The position numbers were made by a program, and so were the translations under genes. A DNA stretch of 64,000 bases from Cydia pomonella. Taxonomy: Eukaryota; Arthropoda; Insecta; Lepidoptera; Tortricidae. Below, piece after piece: positions 53,966 through 64,000 of the stretch; the stretch's first letter is position 1; each line of letters opens with the position of its first letter. Location of the stretch: assembly GCF_033807575.1 (NCBI RefSeq), contig NC_084713.1, positions 16,777,389 through 16,841,388 on the forward strand, in the 5' to 3' direction. The notes under the pieces are model-generated. The model had not been told where the DNA came from, did not search any database, and was given only the letters and a program-made list of their open reading frames with translations.

Positions 53966-54855
53966 GCAAGATCCCAGAGCCGCCAGATCATGAATAAAAT
54001 GTATGAGATAATGTAGTGTTAGTAACTACTTTTAATGTCTGTATACTTGCTATATTGGCCCGACGGCCATTTGTCCGGTAGGTACAAGGTGCTAAAGGTA
54101 GGTAAAAAGAATACTAACTTTTCTTAAATTCTCATGGCTGATTTTTATGTATGTTTTACAAACAAATGATAATCATCATTGCTATATATCATTACAAACC
54201 CATTTCCTCCCTCGGCAACGTGTAAAAGACGCTTTAAAGCTGTCAAAAAAATATTGTAACTTTACTTATGTTCTTACTCTTAATTTTTATATATGATACT
54301 CAGGGAATTATTACAAAACATTTTGTAAGCAGCCAGACCAATTGGAGGAGCTCAACCATCCCCAGACCTACACAAAGTTTCGCTATGAGTATAAGTACAA
54401 AGGTAATTATGAGATACTTAGCCGCAAAAAAAAAGCTCTAAAGTTGAATTTTTCACATCAGGCAACGTTTATAATGTATACGAGATATAAGAAGTGATTT
54501 TTAAAAATTCGACCCCGGACCCCGGACAAGAATAAGAGTAATGTTACAATATGTTTTTGGCAGCTTTAAAGCGTCTGGTAAAAGTTACCGCCGGAGGAAA
54601 TGGTCCGGCAATATTGATAATCAATTTTTAACAATATTTTCTAAAATATACATTAAAATCAGCCGTGAGAATAAAAGAAAAGTTAGTATTATTTTTACCT
54701 ACCTTTACCACCTTGTACTGGACAAATGGCCGTCGGGACAATATAGCAAGTATGCAGACATTAAAAGTACATACTAAGACTATATTATCCCATACATATT
54801 ATTCATGATCATTATGAGAAAATAAGCAAGGTCTGGCGGATCTGGGATCTTGGAT
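53966..54855. mobile_element. Foldback element with ~310 bp inverted arms
   Basis: The left arm (about 53966-54285) and the right arm (about 54520-54855) are inverse copies at roughly 80% identity. Shared blocks: CAAGATCCCAGA..CCGCCAGA at the tips, CTTTTAATGTCTG, CTTGCTATATTG, CGACGGCCATTTGTCC, GGTAAAGGTAGGTAAAAA, CTAACTTTTCTT, CCATTTCCTCC and GACGCTTTAAAGCTG. The short frame 54541-54777 is arm sequence. The spacer (54290-54515) holds a coding-like ORF. Confidence 0.8.
54297..54497 (+). CDS. Coding-like ORF in the foldback spacer (fragment)
   Basis: 66 codons open from just after a TGA at 54294 to a TGA at 54495-54497; it has no ATG near its 5' end. It reads NYYKTFCKQPDQLEELNHPQ, then TYTKFRYEYKYKGNYE, and ends in a Lys-rich stretch. 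Composition (Tyr, Lys, Pro, Gln, one Cys) is more protein-like than neighbouring AT-rich frames. TATATGATACTCAG|GG at 54303/54304 looks like a 3' splice site and ACAAAG|GTAATT at 54402/54403 like a 5' splice site, bounding a 99-base (33-codon) exon. I do not recognise the protein. It may be a captured host exon, a transposase remnant or chance. Confidence 0.35.
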   Translation, partial: YSGNYYKTFCKQPDQLEELNHPQTYTKFRYEYKYKGNYEILSRKKKALKLNFSHQATFIMYTRYKK

Positions 54856-55735
54856 AAAGTTCTATTTTCATAACTTTAGAACTGTGTCGCTATTCCCACG
54901 CGAAGTTACGTTTTGTGTCAGTTATCTAAGTGTTCTAGCGCGCTACCTAAAATACTAGCTTATATAGCTACAACTAGGTATAGATAATCTCACTAAGTAT
55001 GCAACATAGTAATGAACTAAAAAATATCCAGCGAGGAAATGTGTCCCTTCCTAGCTATTTTAGTACATACCCCTATAAAGACAAAAACCTTGTGCATTTT
55101 TTATATGTATATATTTTTTAAATTGAGTTTTTTGTTTATTGTGGTTTGTATTGACAGTAAAGTTTTTTTCACTATCAAATAGTTAAACATGGTAGGTATT
55201 GATTTATTTAAGTAATAACAAAACACACAAAAACAGTACAAAAGGCGGACTTAACGCCACGAGGCATTCTCTACCAGTCAACCTTAAGGCTAAGCAGAGA
55301 GATTGTGAGCGGTGCTACAATTACAACAGCAACAGCAAATCAAATAAAAATACATCTTTCATATACATACAAATATGATATACACATATGCTATATATGA
55401 AATAAAAAGACGATACATATGAAGCTAATAAATAAATACATAAAGAATCTTTCATTCTGTTAGCAAAGAAAGCATATACTTAATGATTTTTTGAAAACGA
55501 ACTTATTTGGCGCATTTTTGATGTTAAAAGGAAATTAGTAGATGCTTAAAACGAAGTTGACGTACTCTGATGGCGCTTCAGTAGGTATGCATCTTATGAC
55601 CGCAAGGCAAAGTTAGCCAGTCTCACGGCGGTTAATATTCATATCTCCTACCTAGTTCAATGCTATGTATCTGTGCGAATAAGGCGTATTTATATAACAG
55701 TCGAGTGTAAAAAGATGGGTCCACATTAGTCAAAA
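54856..55735. other. No recognised feature
   Basis: AT-rich, no coding-like frame. Confidence 0.4.
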
Positions 55736-55784
55736 ATATGTCCCATTGCTCTTAATTCGTCGGCACAAGAGCTATGGGACATAT
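55736..55784. repeat. Short inverted repeat
   Basis: ATATGTCCCATTGCTCTT (55736-55753) is mirrored with one mismatch by AAGAGCTATGGGACATAT (55767-55784); 13-base spacer. Confidence 0.75.
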
Positions 55785-58700
55785 TGTTGAGCAACTGGTG
55801 TGCACTCATATTTTTAGTCTTGTTTGTATATACTTTTGCTTGGCAGGTATAAATGGAGCTTCTTCCTCGAATATTACTTGTACTACTACGTTGTACTAAC
55901 TCATTCGTGCCGAGGCATAATCTTTCGACTATGTTTAGATCATTACGACGCGCAGATTTGACAAATCTAACCTTCAATAACATGACAATATGTACATGAC
56001 AAGAGAACTGCATTTGCTATGCTAAGCTATTAATCAGAGAAAGTTCGTAAAGAAATAGTGCCTGCTAACACTCCCTGAAACTTTTATTAAGGGTGTTAAA
56101 CTGTGCACTTAGCCACGTTGAATCGTTTTTCACGTACTATGAACACTGTATATTTTTACGTTTTTGAAAATAGAAAGACTAAAACAAATCTTTAAAATAA
56201 GTTAATATGTAAATTAATGACAACGTATTTAATTTTAAACTAGATACATACACTAATGATTATGTACTTACAGAAATAAGAGTGAATGAGTGCAATGAAT
56301 GACAGCGGGGCAGGGCCCAAGCCCAATAATAATAATTATTATTAATTTCGATGGTTATAATTTAGTTTAGTTTATAAGTTTTGGTACAATATTTATGTCA
56401 TTTGGTTTACTTGAAATATGTTGATAAATAATAGAATTATGAATATCTGAATATATGCACTAAGGTACTATAGGCCGGTTGAAATTCAAAGATCTGTAGG
56501 AATTAATCATGCTAATGAAAATGAAAACTCAAGGCGGTCTGAATGATATGAAACGCCGCGCGCCGCTGCGCATTACGACGAGATGCTTAGGCGATTAATT
56601 ATTAATGATTAATTTCGCCAGGATGTAGTACTAATGATTTTAATCATCAAAATTGTGGTTCATCCTTGTAAACGTTATAAATTGAAAATGAAATTTAGCT
56701 AATTTTTATTATAAGCTTTTAATTAAGAGGGAAGAATAACTGTGCGATTCAGCCCTCTGCTCGCCAAAAGTATTAAAAGGCGAGCCGACAAATCTTTATA
56801 CAGCCGACGCCCACTTTGCCCCCATGGCCCTAAAGTTTCATTCAACGCCAAACGCCGCAAACATGTAGCCGCTTCCTAGGGCCGCATATTTGTGGCGTTT
56901 GAGGCTTTTGGCCAAGGATACCGCAGCGCCAGCACCTACCAGCCAGTAGTGTCTCAAACTAGCGGCCCCTTGAATATAACACCTACTTACCTAATACATC
57001 TTATCTCTAGTGTAACTAAAAACATAATTAGCCCACAAGTTTCAGTAGCTTTTGTATAGTGACTGAGAAAACACTATTACCAAGTTACCCAATTTAAGTT
57101 AAAGCCCGGCACGTTAGAGGTTTATCTGAGTCAAGCTTGAGGCAGAATGTAAGTACAACTTGACTAGACTATCTCAAAGGCGATCTGCTTATATGGAGAA
57201 AATGGTACGTATAGTTTATAAGTAAAGTATATATTTATTTTTACGTTCGTATTCTTATAAGTAGTATTTGCTCGAGAACTTGCCCACACGTGAAACGTAT
57301 TTCAATATGTATGACTCACATGACCGTACCGTTCATATGATTGAGGTGCATTTTTGACAATAATCTATGAAACCTTTTGATTGAAGAAGAAATTTTGACT
57401 GGTCAGTTTTACAACGCCACCTACATTCCGAAATAAACATACAGTTAATTATGGCTACCAAAAAAGAGTTTAGATAATCAGGACATCGCTGATTACGTCT
57501 ACCTCATCATCGTTTATTGTTTTTCAATATTGATTATTTCAATATTGTGGCTGATGCCTAGTTAGGTTAGGTTAGATATATTTCTATACAGAAAATAGAA
57601 AACAATAATTATGTTACCTACTTAATTAGCTATACCTTCACGTGTAAAACCAAATGATTTAAGATGAAAGTTATAAGGGCGAGACGAATATGGATTTTGA
57701 ATTTGGTTATGTTAAACAATGTACACGTGTACGACGACCGTTTTTACAAATCCGATTACGTAAACGGAAACCTAAATAAGTATTATCATAATCTATTTTC
57801 GCGGCGCGGATTTTTTATCTTGTCACATTTGGGCTCAGCAATCAAGGCAGCAACGTTTGCGCTTCCACCAGAGATGTGGGAGGATGCGTAACGAGGCATG
57901 TGTCTGCCATGAACCAATGGAATCCTATCTCGTACAACGCAGCTCTACTGGAAACAGCTCAGCGGATAGAGGTATGTACATACAATAAAAGGGAATGATC
58001 GCGATGTATGTGAGGAATATGTTGCAAGACGCGAGCGAAAAACTCGCTTACTTGAAACGCACACTTATTTGAAAAAATCCCGTTAACCATCCTCACTATA
58101 CGCATCTTCACTCGCACCGCTCAGCTACCTTGCACATCTATGGTGTAACAGTATTCTATTCATTTGCATCTTTGGATCAAGTTCTTTGAATCTTTGAAGC
58201 GCAGCCTAATAAACCGCTGACCGGGCGCAAATTTCGACGGTCATCGCATCCGTGGCTATAACTCGTAAAGTGATGAAGATGTGTAATGAACCTTCGTGGA
58301 TATCAGCTGCCGCTCTGTAGGTGGGTTATGGGAAGGCACCCTCCATGACACGTTTTTTTTACATTTATCTCAAGATTAGGAGTATTATTGGTACAGGGAC
58401 CTATAAAAAAATTGTTAAAGCGTATTTTTGATACAATGCTTCTATTGCCAACTCTTTTTAAGACAGTTAAGTTATTACAACTCATCGAGGCAATTCTGAC
58501 AAGCCAAAACTATTATCTAAAACAACTTTATTCCTAAAAATATGTCTATAAACAATTCATGAGTTCATTGAACTAGGCACCTGCTTCAGTCACCTGAGTA
58601 TAGATATTATCAATTCTTCAAATCTCAGAATTGTCTCTTTAAATCTCAATGAAGTCTAGAAGTTACATAGAGATGATTTGTCCACTGCACAAAAACCGCT

Positions 58701-59032
58701 GGCTATTCCCATTTTTCGCGCTTCAATATTTCACACTCTACTTTTAAAATGTCATATTTTTTGGTTGTGTTAATTGAAAAGCAACTTTGTGCTATGATAA
58801 CAAAGTTTACAATCCAACATAACACGAATGGCAAATATAACGACGAGGATGCGAGCTGCAAATATCAGACGCGTAGAATTACAAATGATTTCGCGGCTAG
58901 ACGAGAACAGTATTTTTATTTACTGTCTGTGTCTGATCACTTGCAAGAGTTTTATTGTTCAGAACTAATGAAGCTTGAAGTAACATACAAAGGAGTCTTT
59001 ATAGTTATTGTTAGTTCAATTAAGCCGTCTTG
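55785..59032. other. Long stretch without recognised genes or repeats
   Basis: Apparently the least repetitive part of the window. Frames at 57664-57891, 58303-58485 and 58749-59039 have no recognisable domain. A small GC-rich patch (CGCCGCGCGCCGCTGCGC, near 56555) stands out. Regulatory or single-copy host DNA is possible but nothing in the sequence proves it. Confidence 0.4.
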
Positions 59033-59424
59033 TTCATAGAAAGAAGGGCTCTGTCAGTCCGGGTGAATATGATTGCTCACAAATTTGCGCGCTGTACCAG
59101 GGAGGTGAAAGTGACACTATTTAGAGCTTACTGCACCTCACTGTACACGTGCAGTTTGTGGCTTTCGTATATGAAACGGGTCTATGAAGCCCTCCGCGTC
59201 CAGTATAACAACGCGTTCCGGGTGTTGATGGGGCTGCTGCGCTTCTGTAGCGCATCAGGGATGTTCACCGAAGCCAGGGTCAATTGCTTCTATGCCACTA
59301 TCCGCAAGAGGGCCGCATCCCCGGTGCGCCGGATTCGCGCCAGCCCCAACACCATCATGAAAATGATAGGGGACAGGCTACGCCGCAGTCGGCTACATGT
59401 GCCGTACTCAGCTGAAGAAAAATA

Positions 59425-59425
<1 letters not shown>
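59033..59425 (+). pseudogene. LINE polyprotein C-terminus, nearly uninterrupted
   Basis: 130 codons read RRALSVRVNMIAHKFARCTR, EVKVTLFRAYCTSLYTCSLW, VQYNNAFRVLMGLLRFCSAS, GMFTEARVNCFYATIRKRAA and SPNTIMKMIGDRLRRSR to a stop. Same LINE family as the relic at 2942-3245. The RT palm is absent (5' truncation). The FRAYCTSLYTCSLW block is a typical post-palm segment of insect LINE RTs. No internal stop, so it is younger than the 3 kb copy. Confidence 0.85.

Positions 59426-59457
<32 letters not shown>
59426..59457. repeat. (AT)n microsatellite directly after the LINE stop
   Basis: About 15 AT units start one base after the reading frame ends. May be the element's 3' tail or a later expansion. Confidence 0.9.
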
Positions 59458-59458
<1 letters not shown>

Positions 59459-60899
59459 CTAGGTTTTAAGTACTAATACATATTTTAAAATTAAGTTTTA
59501 CTAACCAAGATATGAGTGTAACCCACTTGAAATAAATGTTTTAATTATTTTTCTAAGTTTTACATGGAACAAAATATCTAATAATAGTTTTTTAGAATTT
59601 ACATATAATATATAACCTAAGTTATACGTATATAGAGTAAAACATAATATTTGAATTTAAAAGAAATAGATATGAATGAAAGTTGATTTGGGATTAATCG
59701 GAAATAATGTTGGTTTTATGTTTATGTTATGTTTGTTTTTGCGATAAAACTCTTTGTGGAAAACACGTGTAAACTCTGCAGCTTAAATAGAGTAAGTTTA
59801 CTTCATTAGGTACATGCCATGTTTTAATTTTCATCAATTTTGGAGACTTTATAAATCAGTTAAAAAGAAAACATATTTCAGTTTTTTGTACACATGTGTC
59901 TGTTACTAGGCCAATTTCTGGTAGTTTTGAGCGTATTTTACTTATATATATGCAACCGTCTATTAATATAGCTAGTTCGAACTTTGATACTACTAAAGGC
60001 TCTATAAAGTTCGATTGATAGGAAATCTAATCTAAAATGCCACATATTTCGTCCTCCCCACACCTCAGCTACTAAGTTAGATCATTCTGTATAGAAGGTT
60101 CATACAACGATGAGGAGATTGGTGACCAAATTTACTTTGAAGAGAACACTTTCCCAGCAATCACGATCAATAATCTAACTAACGTGGCAGGTGGGAAGTT
60201 ATGACCTTACCCACCGTCCAATTATTGCTGCCGCTAAGCGAGATAGGAAATAAAGTGGTTTTGGACCGTCATTTAGAAAATACCGTCTAAAATTTAATGA
60301 AAAACGATCAAAATTCCGTCATACCCATGACATTGAACTTAAATACTTTTTACTGGCCCAGATGGACAACATTTTTATGCAATACTTTACCTTAAATATT
60401 TTATCTGAAATTCAAAAATAAATTAACAGATTTTAATTTTGGTTCAGACGCAAGTAAGTATTTAGAATTCTCCGACATAAAACTTCTTCGAAAGAGAAAG
60501 TTTTCACGAAAATACATGCGCTGGGATAAACATTTTCAATAGTTTTCCATATATAACAATATTTATTTGTTATTGTTTTCTCTTTGTCTTGACACCCTTA
60601 TTTTTCCCAAAGCGTTGACTTCAAAGTGGAATAATACTACCTACCTACCTACCCACTAATGGAATCGTATCTACTAAGAAATACATTTTAAAACTGACAA
60701 AGAGATAAAATGTTTGCTTTAAATAGTGAACTATTCTCGCAAAATTGTGGTTTATACGTTTTTTATCACCGACAAATTCTATTAAAACACACGGAAACTA
60801 GACTATATTTGAGAGGGCAGACTCTAAAAAAAACCTAAAAAGCATAAGTTGGCTTGAGAAAACACGAAAATATATCTAAGTTTTTATTTTCAATCTTAT
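59458..60899. other. No recognised feature
   Basis: AT-rich; a short (CTAC)n run lies near 60638-60652. No coding-like frame. Confidence 0.4.
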
Positions 60900-61560
60900 C
60901 TCGTTACCTTACTACTAGATTTTAGTAATGCATTTAACACTTGACTCTGACATGCTACTTGTTATACTGAGGTCCCATAACATATCTCCTGCGGTAATTG
61001 GCTGGCTTCGCAGTTACTTAATTGGTCGTCGGCAATGCATTAAGGTGAATAACCTTTGCTCTTCCTGGTGCAACACGCTGCCCGGCGTACCGCAAGGCGG
61101 CGTGTTGTGTCCCTTATTATTTACAATTTTCATAACTTCCATAACCTTAAATATTTCTTCTCAGTATCAGCTGAATGCCGACGACCTTCAAATTTACTCG
61201 CAGGGTAAAACTGATGATCTTTAGCCTGTCATTAACACCATAAATAACGATTAAGTGAAAATCTTGGACTGGAGTCTTGCATTTGGTCTCAAAGTAAATC
61301 CTTCAAAAACGCAGGGTATTATTTTTGGAAGTCCAAAATTGCTATCAAAGATCGACTTCAATACTCTATCTCCAATTATTTTAATAGCGTTCTGATCCCA
61401 TACTCGCAGCATGTGAAGAATTTAGGACTTATCATGGATAGTTACCTTATCATGGGTGCCTCAAGTTCGCGAAGTTAGCAGGATAATGTTTGCACAGTGA
61501 TCTCTCTTAGAAGGGTTCGAAATCTTCTATCAATCCCGACCAAAATTGCGCCTGTTGCTG
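60900..61560 (+). pseudogene. LINE reverse transcriptase palm and thumb relic
   Basis: LLDFSNAFNT (motif A, read just upstream in another frame) is followed in the 60928-61224 frame by DSDMLLVILRSHNISPAVIG, WLRSYLIGRRQCIKVNN, LPGVPQGGVLCPLLFTIFI (motif B) and LNADDLQIYSQG (motif C with the aromatic residue replaced by Asn, codon 61174-61176). Later frames carry ILDWSLAFGLKVNPSKTQGI, KNLGLIMDSYL and ISLRRVRNLL. Several frameshifts and stops make this an old dead copy. Motif order fits the jockey/CR1 group. Confidence 0.85.
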
Positions 61561-61800
61561 TCATATTTAGATATATTTCGTTTTATTCTATTTATATTTA
61601 TGTTTATAAATGTATATTTTGTATTTCTTATATGTGTATGTTTATTCACTGTAATTTTGTCTGAGTGTAGGCTTCATAACGTTTTAGCGACACCTTTTTT
61701 GATTAACTTCTCTATTTCCGCTACCCAAAGGTTGTCTGGAAGAGATAAGGGATACGACCGCCTATATCCTACCTACTTTTAATAAATTGTTTCTTTTAAA
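61561..61800 (+). mobile_element. LINE-type 3' UTR end
   Basis: CCCAAAGGTTGTCTGGAAGA and GATAAGGGATACGACCGCCT, then ACTTTTAATAAATTGTTTC; related to 29099-29205. It follows the RT relic in the same orientation and may be its own 3' end. Confidence 0.5.
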
Positions 61801-61854
61801 TAAATATAAGAAAAGATTCTTGTATCTTTTTGCTGAAGTGTGCCAATAAATAGC

Positions 61855-62304
61855 AAATATTTATTTTATTTATTTATTTTATTTTATTTTATTTATTCAC
61901 CAACTTACATTTACAGTTAAACCAGACATGCAAGTTATGGGTTACATACATACTTAAAACTAATTAGACTAAGCTTATCACTAGATTTAATTAATATTAA
62001 TAGTTGTGGGTGTAGATATTGACTCTAGGTAGCGGGCTGCTGTGGCTAGGAATCTCGGTTCTGTCTGTGAGAATATGTCAAGGGTGGGATTATGGAAAAC
62101 AATATTATTAATATGGTTGAGTGCAACATATAGAGGACTACTGACTAATGTCATTGTGCTGGTATTGGGAATTACGAACAGAGGTGTAATTCGTGGCCGG
62201 AGAGTAGCTCTAACAAATGGTGAAAGTACCTTAAAATGCACATATTGCATTAGCATTAGCAATGGATTAAATATTAATCCACGTATTAACCTAAAATAGT
62301 ACAT
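61855..62304 (-). pseudogene. LINE polyprotein C-terminus with A-rich tail
   Basis: The reverse frame 62304-61987 reads VHFKVLSPFVRATLRPRITP, LFVIPNTSTMTLVSSPLYVA, LNHINNIVFHNPTLDIFSQT and RFLATAARYLESI before its stop. The PLFxIPxxxTxxxxxSPxxxxxxxxN pattern resembles the end of the 52222-53097 ORF, so this is a jockey/CR1-group tail. A (TAAAA/TAAA)n tail follows on the reverse strand (forward 61855-61903). Confidence 0.75.
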
Positions 62305-62530
62305 TACGATACAAGTGCGAAAAATAGGAAATTCGAAACGAGTGGCGATAAATTAAAACACGACCGAAGGGAGTGTTTTAAATCGACACGAGTTGCGAAT
62401 TACCTATTCGCACATGTATCGTACAACGTTTTACAGTACATATGGCCCTTTAAATGTTCGACACAGTAACGTAATATGCTACTTCTCGCACTAGTGCTAT
62501 AAAGTAGCCCCATATGTACTGTAAAAGTAT
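62305..62530. repeat. Family E, fullest copy
   Basis: TACGATACAAGTGCGAAAAA, TAGGAAATTCGAAACGAGTG, AAACACGACCGAAGGGAGTG, then CACGAGTTGCGAATTACC, TATTCGCACATGTATCGTAC. The outer blocks are inverse of each other (CGATACAAGTGCG / CGCACATGTATCG), so the unit is palindromic. Abuts the LINE relic. Confidence 0.7.
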
Positions 62531-64000
62531 TTTACCATTGTGAGCTGCCCACGTACTTCAACTATCTACCTAGCAGCAGTATAATTTGAGTACTTACAAA
62601 ATTTAGGCTTAGTGTCGTATTGAAAACGCAAGAACTCTGATTTATCTGCGTTTTTTTTTCTTCTTAATTCATAATTTTTTTTTTTATAACCACTAGATCG
62701 TGAATTTTTACTTCCTAACAAACTCTCTGAGTACAAATCCGACTCGCACTTGACCGACGTTTTAATTCACACATTATCAACAAGGTAGTAATGAGTAGAT
62801 CTAGCACAAAGATGCACGCTTTGGCAATAACTAGTGCTTAGAGTCGCGTGTCGTACAAAGCGAACAGCAGTTTACGACGTTTTTATTATTACCCTCGTTG
62901 TTATTTGCCGACATTGCCTTGCCTCCTCAAAGGTGGACGGTGTTATGCACCTTTTCTGTGACTTTACAAATTAACAGTTTTAAGTTCATATTATTTTTCT
63001 TTTAAATATACTATTACTTTAAGGGGTACACTTAAGGGGAAATTACGCGAAATTGAACCGTATCACGTTAAAATAAAGTTCAAAATCATTGCGAAAAATA
63101 CATAAGCTTTTGAAAGCAGATATTCTTCTTTTATTTTGATAATTCACATCATAATAACGTTTGTTCTAAAAGACATATATTTTAATGCGTGACCCATATG
63201 GTGATATGGCTTAAGATCGCACACTTTGGTAACGGAGCATATATAATCACGATCCCCATCAATAAGGAACCGAGGAAGAAGTTACGCAGCGATATAACTC
63301 AATAAACGAGGTTAAACTAACAAATAAAGAATAGCAATATAAACAGATATAATAAGTTGTATACAGCACCCAGATAAACCGTACTAGCCCTTTGAAGTGT
63401 AGTACTTCTAAATACCAGACAGTTTAAAGGTTGTCAAGCTAGTTCCATACAGCATAAAGCAGTCCAATTACGGTTTCCCGTATTGCCTTTAAGTATCCAG
63501 CCATAATAATGCATAACGGCTTTTCCAAGTACTCCAATTCCACTGCGGCGTCTTTTAAGTCCTACCGGAGGACCCATCATACGTGACACGCATACCGAGA
63601 AGGGCACATTTTGGCTATACACGAACGGAACCAATATGTGTATACGGTACATGAATAATATTTATTTTATCCTATAAATATTAAAATATTTGGATTTTGA
63701 TGCATGAAAACACATATACATAAACACATGTATTTTCAATATATGTAAGTCTAAGTGTTTCTTTTACGTTTCCTGACATAACCAAAGAACAATATGGGGG
63801 TATTGTGTTTAAGTGCTTATTCCCGTATATTGCTTTGATATATTAGTTTAAATACTTTAAATATGTATGCATATTTATGATGCTCTTTAGAAACTTTAAT
63901 GAGAAGTAAAGGGTACACCGAGTGGGTGCTGTCCTTGCCTGTGTCTTGACTCATGAGACACACGCAGAGGCAGTATTCGCCACAGGGTGTAAGGCATATT
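62531..64000. other. No recognised gene; one repeat-tail scrap
   Basis: CCGACTCGCACTTGACCGAC near 62738-62757 is a leftover right end of the GGTTCCGTA family. The 72-codon reverse frame 63434-63652 resembles nothing I know. Confidence 0.4.

Noticed and set aside
63434..63652. 72-codon reverse frame as a host gene
   Set aside because: No recognisable motif, no supporting context, and length is within what chance allows.

Overview
The window looks like intergenic, transposable-element-rich nuclear DNA from a lepidopteran (moth or butterfly). This rests on AT-rich sequence with small GC-rich islands, several broken non-LTR retrotransposon (LINE) reverse-transcriptase C-termini, tRNA-derived SINEs, and many short inverted-repeat elements of types I recognise from lepidopteran genomes (for example repeats with GGTTCCGTA ends and GTCCGTCTGTCTGTC arrays). 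No database search was run, so family names are recognition, not matches. I see no convincing host gene. The longest reading frame (25666-26595, 309 codons) resembles a mobile-element ORF1 N-terminus that runs on into unrelated repeat DNA.

Layout. 0-12 kb: a LINE RNase H relic (1-735), several palindromic elements, a reverse-strand LINE C-terminus (2.9-3.2 kb), three tRNA-like repeats (6.4, 7.0, 8.5 kb) and two TA-flanked inverted-repeat elements (9.5 and 10.8 kb). 12-25 kb: mostly anonymous AT-rich DNA with palindromic MITEs, LINE 3' ends, a SINE at 19.7 kb, and an RTE-like LINE C-terminus directly behind a (GT)n tract at 21.5 kb. 25-36 kb: the 309-codon ORF, more MITEs, a repeat carrying a 5S rRNA segment (27.8 kb), a LINE RT core (29.3-29.8 kb), a GGTTCCGTA-family element with an internal triplication (31.3-32.4 kb) and a reverse-strand RTE-like LINE end (35.1-35.6 kb).

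36-52 kb: LINE relics, a 2.3 kb element made of decayed ~150 bp tandem units and interrupted by a second 5S-bearing repeat (41.1-43.4 kb), twin perfect hairpins (46.26-46.37 kb), two SINE copies (49.6-50.1 kb) and an element split by a ~495 bp insertion (50.1-51.2 kb). 52-64 kb: the best preserved LINE fragment (52.2-53.4 kb, 291 open codons plus 3' tail), a foldback element whose spacer holds a coding-like ORF (54.0-54.9 kb), and three more LINE relics (59.0, 60.9 and 62.0 kb).

The elements interact as a TE community rather than a pathway. Non-autonomous repeats carry pol III modules (tRNA or 5S) and appear to share 3' ends with LINEs, and insertions nest inside older repeats so relative ages can be read. 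The observations most worth checking are the foldback spacer ORF, the twin hairpins with identical loops, the 5S module inside a GGTTCCGTA-type repeat, the tRNA-like sequence framed by inverted repeats, and the 440 bp TA-flanked palindrome built of short reiterated motifs.
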